From assembly GCF_001659605.2 (NCBI RefSeq), contig NC_035167.2, forward strand, positions 1,922,001-1,986,000: a stretch of DNA of 64,000 bases, written 5' to 3'. This DNA comes from Manihot esculenta. Its lineage: Eukaryota; Streptophyta; Magnoliopsida; Malpighiales; Euphorbiaceae. Shown in pieces: positions 11,728-23,700 of this stretch (positions are counted from its first letter, which is position 1; each line of letters opens with the position of its first letter). The notes under the pieces are model-generated. The model was not told where the DNA came from. It was given only the letters and a program-made list of their open reading frames with translations, and made no database searches. The translations under genes and the position numbers were made by a program.

Positions 11728-14700
11728 ATGGAGCTATCTGCGATAGGCACTGGCTTTAACCATGTCCTCACTCGCTCGACACACTCGTCTTTTCCCATAA
11801 TTCCTTCTTTTTCCGCTCCCACCACCACTACAAGAAGAAAGAGTTCTCAAAGCACCTCCCCAGCTGCAGCAACCCCACTTCTCGGAGAACCCCGGAATGA
11901 GCCGCAACCACCGTTGCTACATGGTCAAAGGCGTCACTCGAAGTCCTATTTGGCCAGACAAGCTGCCATTCTTGAAGTTCTGCAATCTCCTGATTTGGAG
12001 TCTGCTCTTCAAAGGTAAGGTGTGTCTGTGTGTGTTTCTCGCATCTTCCCTTTTGGGTTTTGTTTTATGTGTCAAATCGTTGAGTTTCATAGTTAGTATG
12101 TGTAATTATCTACGTGTTGGGTTGATGAGTTGAATTGGAGTCGAATTCTGTATTGGCAATGTAATAGCCTTCTTGACTTGTATGTAGAATTATAATTTCT
12201 CAGCTTTGAATATCATCCATTCTGTATGATAAATTAATGCAGGCTTGAAATATTTTAATCAAATTTTGGTTGTGGAATATCTATGGAATGCTTATTTTAC
12301 ATTGAAATTTTGAACTAGTGGTAAGAATAGCTATTTCAAATGAACTAGTTCTATTCCCGTCCTACTCGATGAACCAAGTGCAGCCTTGTTATATTTAACA
12401 ACAATGCTTTTGTGAATCTAGTGATATTCTGTTGAACGCTTCCATGTTTCATCTTAAAGGATTGTTGTTTTTAGAGTTCAATATTTAACTAAATTAGCTT
12501 TATGTGATGGAAACCTCCTATCTATTACTCCATTTACAGATTAGAAGGGATATTGAAGGTGCAAGACTTGAATGTCATATTGCGGAATTTTGGGAAGCAA
12601 AGTAGATGGAATGATCTTTCGCAGGTGATTCTGACACTTCAATTTGATATGCCAATGATATGCCAATTATTGTTAGTTTATCACTGTTGACTGGCTAATG
12701 CATAGAGTTGTCTAGTATATCATGTGGATGAATGGATATGTCTTGTGCACGTGCTTCTTTCAGTTTTTCAAATTTACAATTTTCAAAATGTCTTCCTTAT
12801 ATGCTGATTTGCATGTGATGTTAGTCAGTGTTTTTTCTTATTCTTTGATTTTTTTTATCTGATACGATTTGAAAATTCAATGTAGCCGATCTCAACTAAT
12901 TTGGAATTAAGGCTCTGTTGATTTGATTTTGAAAATAAGATTGAGCCCCTTATTTACCTGGGCTTAATAAATTCAAGATTCTGGTTTGGAACACCTTTTA
13001 CTACAAATTCTTACTTCTCTCTGTAAGACTACTTTGGTTCAGATGTACCCATTTCTGTTTGATGTTTGAAATTCAAATGGCATGTTAGGCATAAACATTT
13101 TAGAATTCATTTGAATAATTTCTTTCTATATACTGGCCTAGATATATTAATTATTTCATGAGGAATAAGTGTTAATAAGAACACATTTAGGTAATGTCAA
13201 ACAGTAGCTTTTGTAGTAGGCTTGTTCTGCATGTGATTATGTTTGTGAATAATAAATTGCTACTTCATTGGGGTAGCCATAACATTTTATGGTTTGATAA
13301 CAATGATAAGAAATTAAATTGAATGGACAAATTTCTGCAATATCACATCTTCACATTACAACTTAACATTTTGAGCTTTCAGTGGGTAATTATCATGAGA
13401 TAATTCTTAGTTTATTTTACTTTTGAAATTATTGCAGCTCTTTGATTGGATGCAACAGTATGGTAAAATCAGTGTTGCTTCCTTTAGCAGTTACATAAAG
13501 TTTATGGGGAAGAGCCTCAACCCCATGAAGGCACTAGAAATCTACAATAACATTCCAGATGAATCAATAAAAAGTAATGTCTTTATATGTAATTCTGTTC
13601 TCAGCTGCCTGATCAGGAGTGGCAAGTTTGATATTAGCACTAAACTGTTTCATAAGATGAAGCAGAATGGTCTAACACCAGATGTCATCACATATAGTAC
13701 GGTATGCCAAATTCAACTCGTAACATTGTATTTGTTTATTTGTTATGAAAGCACCATTTATTGATGCGAGTTTGCTATTATATCAGTGAAATTATGACCA
13801 TCTGTATTAAAAATTTGAATGTTACTTCCACTTTTTGGCCCAAAAGCTTTCTCTAGTTGTTTGGAAACTTATGAAAGAGTTGACTATTTTGTACAGAACA
13901 TTTTTATTGTGATAAAATCCAATTTGCAATTCTTACCTTGTTCTTCTATATAAATCCTGAAGCTAAAATTAAATAGGTGATGCTTAGGGGCAATATTTTA
14001 TATCTAAAGTTACTTAAATCCTTTGTCTCTAAGAAAATTATCATCAAGTGTTGTCTTTCTTATGCTATGCATTTATGCAACAAATTTGTACACATAATGT
14101 ATCTGCTTATGTACATGGAAATTTAGTTACAGACTTCTATAAATGTGATATAAGGCAACTTATAAAAACTGCATGCAGTAAGACTTCGTACAAATTTCAT
14201 TCTATTTGTAAATGTAGTTTGATAAGTTCGGAATCCAATTGTGAAATGAGGGGAAAAAGCTCATTTAGATAGCTACATATTTGCTTTCATAAGAGTTATG
14301 TCTATTTGCCTGTTTGGGAAACTCTTAATCTACTGGAAATGTTTGGAGGTATTATTGCCGTACTTATTTTTCTTAATATCCTTCACTATCCTTCATCACT
14401 ACATCTTTTGTCATCCTTAGCTGCTTGCAGGTTGCATGAAAGTCAAACATGGGTATTCTAAGGCATTAGACTTGGTTCAAGAACTGAAGTATAATGGACT
14501 GCAGATGGACAGCATAATGTATGGGACGCTTTTGGCTGTTTGTGCTTCAAATGATCAATGGGAAGCAGCAGAGAGCTATTTTAACCAGATGAAGGATGAA
14601 GGACATTCACCTAATTTATTTCATTATAGTCCTTTACTCAATGCTTACGCTTCAGGTGGACACTACAAAAAGGCTGAGGAATTGGTGCAAGACATGAAAT

Positions 14701-17700
14701 CTTTGGGGTTAGTACCAAATAAGGTATCTTTCCTATTTATTTTGCAATTATATATTTTAAGGTTTCTCTATAGTAATATTTGTATTTTCCCATATTCAAT
14801 ATATATAGGTGCATTTCTATATTTGTTCTAAAGCAATTCATGCTTTTATAAATGAGCTTAAGAGCAGTCTGTTCTAGTGTCTTCCAATTGATGTGGGTCT
14901 GAATCACATCAACATTTTGAGGAAAAAGCAAACTATGTCCCTTGTCAAAATCATTACTTGCATCAGACGAAGTTATATCAAGATTTGATGGTCATTAATT
15001 TTTCTAAAATTTTAAGATTTCAATATTTCTTGAAGAGAAGGCACCTATCGCTGATAGCTTCTTCTTGATTAGGTGCATATACTTGTAACCTGGGTGTGCC
15101 GAGGCTCATAGATTTGTAAACTCAGAAGTTTTATTTTGTACTCTGTATTAATTGTTCTCGGACGGGCAAAAGGTGGCAGAGTTTTTGTTATTATTTTTTA
15201 TTTACCTACCTTATTTCTCTGGAAAGTCAGGCTTTGGTATGCAAGATATAATGTTTTTATATGTGGAATGAGTTTGGGTGAACAAAGTGTTATGAGTAAG
15301 GAATAAAGAAGTATTAGATTAGTCTCTATATTCAGTTGTAATTGTAGAAAGTAGTTGTGGCACCCAAAGTAGTATAAATAGGAACTTACTTGTAAAGATA
15401 AAGATATCCAAGATCATTAGCAATCAAAGATAAACTCTTTCTCTCTACTTCTTATCTTTCATCTTTTCTAATTCTCTCTATTACTTCTCCCCTTTCTATT
15501 TCTTTTCTCAGCCCATTCTACTTCTCTCTCTTTCTCTCCCTATTTCTCTGTTTCAAAAGGAATTGCAAGTCTGTCATGTAACAAGTGGTATCAAAGCCAA
15601 CGATTTAGAGGCCTAAATTCCAGGTTCTTTCCTATACTATTTCTCTATTCTTCTTCTTCTCCTCTCAGATTTTCTTCTTCCTTCCTCCTTTTCCGAGATT
15701 TCTCCCTTCTTTCCCTCCCTTCTTCTTCTTCTATTCTGCTTCTTCCCTCTAATTCTTCTTTCTTCTTCCTAAAATTTCTTTCTTTACCGTCCTTTCTTCT
15801 TTCTGTTCTTTCTTCTCTCTTCTTTCTTCTTGACAGAATTTTTCTTCTTCTGTCCCTGAGAAGTTTTTCTCCTTCTTCCTCTATTCTTTCCTTCTTTCTT
15901 TTCCAGAATTTCTTTCCTCTCATTTGCAGAAATTTCTTCCATTTCCTTCCTTCTGTTATTGCTTTGTTTCTTCTTCTTCTTGGCAAAACCTTGTTTCTGC
16001 GCCTCTTTCTTTCCTTTGGAACCCCTTTCTTTCTTAAATTCTTGAACCAAATTCTTTCTTGTTCTATTGTTTTCTGGTTTCTTATCTTTTCCTTTCTTTA
16101 ATTCCTCACTTTTAGCATTTCAAGAACTTGTTTATTGGAATTCTTGAAATTTTCGTTCTTTCCTTTATTCACATTCTTTTTGTGTTCTCCCTTTCTTAAA
16201 ATTCTTGGATCATGGAAGTGCAATATTTGGCACAAATATTTCTTAAAGAAGTTCGAGAAATTCTAGATAGAAGATGGTTGAAACAAGGATTTGAAAAAGT
16301 GATTCAGAAGTTAGAAAATTTATATCAAAAAGTAGAAAATTTAGATCAGAAAATGGAAAGGTTTGAGCAATCAATTCAAGTGACAGAAGAAAAGATTGCA
16401 GTTTTGATCAATGAAAATCAAATTTTTGAAAAGCCTAGTGAAGAACAAGATGTCTCTTGTGAAATTTTGAATAAGAAAGACAGGGCCATTGAAGTGGAGC
16501 AGGAGCTTTTTGTTGATATGCCTAATGTAAGTGAGATTAACGAGGAAAAGAACGATAAAGATGCTGATGACGGGCAACTGGAGTTTGAAACGAGGACACT
16601 ATTAGTTGAATCTGAAGTATTTGCACAAATCATTTCCAAAAATGAATTTTTTATTTTTGGACATGTTCTTAAAAAAAAGAAAGATAAATGTGTTACAAAA
16701 AGTGTGGGTATTGGAAACACGTGGCAGTATTTTGGGAGCCAAGATGGTGAGTTCGGCTGTTGTCATCCTGGAATTCTTATGGAAGATAAATGGGAAATAG
16801 CAAGAAGAGAAAGGAAGAAGGGTATGACATTAAATTCTATTGCGATCTTGAAGGAACATGCATGGAAAATTTGGAGAAAAAAAAGAGTTTAGCATCTTCA
16901 GCCAAGCCTTATGGGTCATTTCAGCTGAAGTGCGTGCAGGAAGTGAACATACATTTGGGTTCTAAATTCAGGGGATTACTGACCAGCAAAAGCTGCTATG
17001 GGGATTTTCACATCCTTTTGACCAAGCCTGAGGAAAGAAGCCACAGAAATTCTTTCAATTTTCAGCATTTTTTTCATTCTTGAGGACAAGAATGATTTCA
17101 AGGGGTGGGGAATGTTATGAGTAAGGAATAAAGAAGTATTAGATTAGTCTCTATATTCAGTTGTAATTGTAGAAAGTAGTTGTGGCACCCAAAGTAGTAT
17201 AAATAGGAACTTGTAAAGATAAAGATATCCAAGATCATTAGCAATCAAAGATAAACTCTTTCTCTCTACTTCTTATCTTTCATCTTTTCTAATTCTCTCT
17301 ATTACTTCTCCCCTTTCTATTTCTTTTCTCAGCCCATTCTACTTCTCTCTCTTTCTCTCCCTATTTCTCTGTTTCAAAAGGAATTGCAAGTCTGTCATGT
17401 AACACAAAGCTTCTGTTGTAGTTGTGGTGAAGCTTTTGACACAATCTACCTAATTGAGGTCACAAGACTCACAACTCAATTAATAGGATTCTCTTGTACT
17501 TCTTCCACACTTCATTTTTCTTTGTTGGTTAACCTTTCCTGTCATGTCATAGGATTTAAATATTGCACACTAGCAAATTAATGTGGTTACCATTCATCAA
17601 AAACATGTTTGCTTATGTACATCTAGTTCATAAAGGTAGTCATATTACGAGGATGTTTGGTTTATCTTTTCAATACAATTGATGGCTAATAAATATCCAA

Positions 17701-20700
17701 ACAACTGATTTATCTGCTATGTAAACTCCTAAAAAGGTAGCTTATAGTTGATAAGTACTGTATCAATTACATTTTTATCAGCTCTACTTTTTAAGCTTTT
17801 TCTTATTACTTGACAATTCATGAGATCTTTTTTTATCTTTTAATATAGATTATATTATCTTTTTAATATTTATTACTTATAAAACTTTCATCTCCAAATT
17901 AACTTTATATATCAATAAATTATTTATGATTATACAAAGAAATACATACATAAATATTATAACTAATAATTAAATTAGTTTTGATTGTTTATTTTTGCAT
18001 GATAAAAAATATTACATGCATAAAAAATAATTATTTATTAAAAATTATGCTTTAGATCTTATACATGTTAGGGAAAATTACTATTAGGTCCTTGGATTTT
18101 TAAAAAATTCACTAGTTCATCTTTATTTCAAAATTATTCAATTAAAACGTCCTTATATTTTGTAAAATCAAACTCTTTAGTCTTTCTGTCGAATAAATTA
18201 TTAGTCAACTTATTTTAACCTTGATTAGAGGGATTAAATATTGTGAATATTTAAAATTATAGGGACTAAATAATGTATATAATTAAGATTATAGGGACTA
18301 AATAGTATAAATAGTTTAAGACAACAAAATGATTTCTTTAACAAAAAAATTATAGAGTTGGATTTTATAACATATAGGGATATTTTAATTAAGTGATTCT
18401 GAAATAGGGATGAACTAGTTAATTTCATAAAAACTTGATAGTAATTTAGTCTACATGTTATATATCAACTATAAATTTAGTAGTAAAAAATAAATACTAT
18501 AATATAGTCTTATTCATCATTTTACATCCAATAACAATAGTGATACGGAACCCAGGACCAACATGTGATCAAAAACCCCGTCGCACAACTTGACAAAGAA
18601 CAGGACAAAGATATCTTCCAGAAGGTTGCTCTACTACACCCCTAACCAACCAATGTGATTAGAAACATAGATAATCAAGCGAAGGTTGCTCTACTACACC
18701 CCTAACCAACAATGTGATTAGAAACATAGATAATCAAGCGAATGTTGCTCTACTACACCCCTAACCAACAATGTGACTAGAAACATAGATAATCAAGCGA
18801 TTCCAGCTTCGAGAACGCCACAAGAAATTCTTGATAAGTTAACTAAGCATGGAGGAGATCCATATTAGAACGCCACAAGATTAAATCTTGATAAGTTGTT
18901 AAATAATGGAGAAGAACCAAATATTGTTCAAAAAGTCATTTTTATTTATTCGCCCCTCGTGGCTGCCACCTTAAGGGTATTTTATACCCTTCAAACCCTA
19001 ATTCTATTGTAGGAAGGTGTAATTACAATATAGGAAGGGTATCTAGTTAAATAGTCAAACCTGGATTACATTAAAGATCATTTTCCTAAATTATCTTGGA
19101 GAAATCTCCTTCCTAAATGGGCTGCACGAATTTGGGTTCTAATATAGGCCAAATTAATTTAAAACAAATCTCACAAAATACTAAAATACCAAAATAACAA
19201 AATTGGCTTAAATGCAATTTGCCCATACATGCATTACGCGATATGAAATTGTATCGTGCGTCTACATGTATTGAAGAGTGTGTTGCTTGTTTCCTTGTTC
19301 TCCCATGCTTCCCAAATATAGTTTTCATCTCGCAAGTCTTGAATTAAGCGATAGTAACTTGATATGTCATGATTTGGAGTTTTCCATTTTAAATTTTTGA
19401 AGTATCGCGCCATTTCCTTGTTCGTATCAAATAGCTAGAGAAAGTTTACTAGACGCTTAGGATATATCAACTATAATTTGTCATCAGCTATCATCCATTA
19501 GCAATAGTTATAAGTTATTAGCTACAAGCTGTATCCAACAATTAAACCAAATATGGCCTAATTATTTGCTTGCATCTTTCCCCCTCTCATTTGGTACATA
19601 CACTTGATTATTTTTCTTGATGAGGTTTGAGTCAATGTTCCTACTTTAATTTGAAATGCTTGCAGGTAATATGGACAACTTTATTAAAAGTGTATGTCAA
19701 AGGAGGATTGTTTGAAAAATCCAGAGAGCTTTTACTTGAACTAGAAGCTTTGGGCTATGCAGAAGAGGAGGTAAACTAAAGCTCAATCTCTCATATTTGT
19801 GTGATCAAACTTGACATTGTCAACTTCAATATAGAAAGCCAGCAAATGCGAAAAATTTATTATCTTATGCTTTCATTTTGGTAATTTTTTGTATTAGGTT
19901 AGAAAAAATGCAAGGATTTTTAGGAAACCATTTTGGCTATATAGTTATGCATAAGAAAATTGTTTACTTGGCTTGCTCTGCTTTTAAAATATAAGTAAGA
20001 GTTTCTATTGCTGACATCTAGCCGGATTGGAGGACCATGTTAATATTTTAACTATAATTTATAGATATATATAGATAAGGATGTCTTACTCTCCTATTAA
20101 ATGATTCTGTCCCTCTCGCTCTTCTGCTAATAAATCCTCAAATATCTGGTATACTGGATTTGGGTAGAAAATATCAAATTTATGGACCTAAAATTTAGTT
20201 TTGTACATGATGATTTCTCTATGCAGCATTTTTTATGCTTATTGCACGAGTATTGCATAAAACTTACATACAAGCATTCATGCATTTTTTGTGCTCTAAA
20301 AGACCAATCAGTTCAGTTGTGTTTGTGTGGCTGCAAGCATCCGTATACCTCCTTTTTTCTGTATCTCTAAATCTAATTACATGAAATTCATTTATAGATG
20401 CCCTACTGTTTATTGATGGATGGTCTTGCCAAGACTGGGCAAATAAATGAAGCAAGATCAATTTTTGATGAAGTGAAGGAAAAAGGAGTTAAATCTGGTA
20501 CGTAATCTAAGAGAGATGAGCCTTCTTCTGACTTGATTTACTGTGCTTGTCTCTGTTGGTAATTTTGGATGCAGTATACTGCTTTAGCAAATACAAATGC
20601 CCGCTTAAAGATTATCATGCATGCATAAAGTTGATAATCTTTAAACATTTTGGGGCTTTGAACTATTTGACTATATGATCAGGATTTCTTGCAATGATAT

Positions 20701-23700
20701 GGCGTAAATTTTCTTAGTTACTTTTTTTGGGTGTTCCCTTGGGACTTTGTCAAAATCTCTGAAGTTCTGCTTCTCTTGGTAAATAGGGCGAAGATTAGAA
20801 TCATGAAATATCAGGTAACTGAAAAATGAACCACCTGTTATATGGTCTATATGTTGATACGTTATTGTGTATAACACTGTGCCTTGGTTTTGTCTGATCT
20901 TTGACTATATTTTGTGTTTCCCACCTGAAAACTATATTTTATGTTGCTTTTCTTTGGGGAACTATTACTAACTTTTTCCTCACTTGCAGGTGGATATTCT
21001 CACAGTATCATGATTTCAGCTTATTGCCGACAGGGGCTCTTTGGAGAGGCAAAGCAGTTGGCCAAGGATTTTGAGGCCCAATATGACAAATATGACTTGG
21101 TTATATTAAACAGTATGCTCTGTGCCTACTGTAGAGCTGATGACATGGAAAGTGTGATGCGAACACTGAGGAAAATGGATGAATTAAGAATCAGTCCTGG
21201 TTATAATACTTTCCATATCCTAATCAAATATTTCTGCAAGCAAAAGCTGTATCTCCTTGCTTACCGGACAATGGAAGACATGCATAGGAAAGGCCACCAA
21301 CCACAGGAGGTAATGGTTGCCTACATTTATAAATCTTTGGGACAGCTCTTGTTATATTTATGTATTTCCTTTCTAATACAGCTAGAATTAATGACAACTT
21401 GTATTTTAGACATGATAACTCATAATCACAAATATCATTTGCCAAGTATCTTTTGTCAATCCATGTTGGAAATACTGAAGATATAGCACAAGCAACAAGT
21501 GTTCAAGTTTTAAATAGTCTTGCAAACACAAAGGACGGCCAACATTCTAGTCCTCTTCTCTTCTTCAGGATTTATCATCACATTTCAGAACTTTAGCTTC
21601 TTCTCTCTCATTTTCATGAGAGCTTTAAGTGGCTTGAGATATGGTCCCAATCCCATATGGTTTAGCAATCTCTTTTTATGAACTTTTGCAGAGACTTATG
21701 AAATGAATGTGGAGTTCCAACTGAATTGCTGATTCCTGATCAGTTTCATGAAAGAATTAGGCTATCTTTGAGTGTTAATTTGTTGGGAAGAAGCCTTAAA
21801 TAGCCATAATCATATTGATTTACCATTTAAACTTGAAATAGGATAATCATGGAAGTATTGGACAACTCATTCAATAAGCCCCTCATTCAAGAGTGCAATA
21901 TAAATTTTGTTTTCTCTTTACATGTTTCTGTTGTTTTATTGCTCGGACTCTTTTTGGAAAAAATTTATGTGAAACAGTAATGTGCATTTTGATTGGTAAG
22001 TTGTAACGGTCAGTTGTCTGCTTCCGCTGCGGAAGCCATCCCACATCGGGAAATTATAGAAAATCGGAATTGTATATAATAGCTAGCACGAAACTACTAA
22101 ATAATTTGGGTTAACCATTTTGAGCCAAGTGGAAAGTGGATTCAAAAGTTATTTGGGTCAGTTTAGGCCGGGCAGTTTCAATTGGTATCAGAGTCACCCT
22201 GACTTAGACAAATTGTGCGGAGCTAGTGGGTCTGCGAGGAAAGAGCTACCCGTGAGAGACGAGGTGGCGCCGTCCGAGATACTAGCGAACCACAATACCC
22301 AAGGGTCCGATCCTGACTCAGCAATTGTATCTGATTCAGTTGCGACGTCCTCGTCGCAAAATTTAACGGGACCGAATATAACGGTCAGTTATCTGCTTTC
22401 GCTGCGGAAGCCGCCCCACATCAGGAAATTATGGTTTCCCACATCGGGAAATTATAGAAAATCGGAATTGTATAAATGTATATAATAGCTAGCACTAAAC
22501 TACTAAATAACTTGGGTTAACTATTTTGGGCCAAGTGGAAAGTGGGTCCAAAAATTATTTGGGTCAGTTTCGGCCGGGCTGTTTCATAAGTATTTTTTAA
22601 TAATCCTGTAATTCATGTATTCTTCTATTAGAAAGTTGGTCTTATTTTGTTTTTTGGATTTCACCTTATCTGTGCACAGTGTTCACCTTTTAATTTAGTA
22701 TTAATATGTTAAAATTCAAGGATTTTTCTCTGAAACTTCTTTTTGCAATTATTTTGTAGGAACTTTGTTCGTCCTTGATTTTCTATCTTGGTAAAACCAA
22801 AGCCCATGCAGAGGCCTTTTCTGTGTATACTATGTTGAAATATGGCAAGAGAACCATGTGCAAAGCCCTTCATGAGAAGATTCTGCACATTCTTATAGCT
22901 GGACAGCTTCTCAAAGAAGCTTATGTAGTAGTTAAGGTAAGATATATTATGTTACTGTGAAATCCTCTAATAAGAACTTAAGTTATGGGATCTGAACAAA
23001 ATAGGGACCAATGCCTTCATTTGAAGCAATCCAGTAGTTCAACCTAGGTGTTACCAATGGAGAAACCTGGTAGTTATTGAAATTATAATTTGGCACTGGG
23101 CAACTTAAAGGATTTTGTTATGCTGGGATGAACAAAAAGTTTCCTGTTCAGATCAACCAAGTGTATGCCATTGAAACATATGCTGAGGTGTTTTCTGGAT
23201 TGTCTTCAGATCTGTAATTTCTTTCTTTCCTTCTTTTTAAAAATTTTTTTTTCGTTATTTCTACTTTTTACTGCCTACTGTTTGCTTGAACAATAGATTT
23301 TTGCTTTTTTAATATCTTTACATCCTTTCCACATTAGCAATTCATGGCTAGGCTTGACGGCAACCATAGAAATTCTGAATCCTTTGCTTTCCTCCATAAA
23401 GACCTGGGCTTGTTTGATTCATAATCCATGTTTTAGGTCCTTGCTTTGTTTGCTCATGTCTTTAGACTTTTGATTTGTTCTTCAATGTTGTAATTCATTG
23501 TTTTTATGCACATTTCTGGTCAGGACAATAGTGAATTGATTTCTCAAGCTGCTATAAAGAAGTTTGCAAATGCATTTATGAAGCTGGGTAATATCAATAT
23601 GATAAATGATGTAATGAAGGTTATTCATGGTTCTGGATACAAGATTGATCAGGTAAATGCTGATGAACTTAGATGAATATGTTTCTACTAGTTTCTGTTC

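Noticed and set aside
15645..16050. Minus-strand Arg/Lys/Glu-rich open frames of 88-113 codons
   Set aside because: They are the complement of the pyrimidine tract of the LTR element; GAA/AGA/AAG triplets cannot give stops often, so the frames are a composition artefact.
18621..18798. Possible CRISPR-like array
   Set aside because: Repeats are directly adjacent with no unique spacers and the genome is a plant nucleus; it is a simple tandem repeat.
22120..22485. 121-codon plus-strand frame
   Set aside because: It starts inside the left TRIM repeat and ends in the right repeat, spanning primer site and interior; TRIMs are non-coding and no domain is visible.
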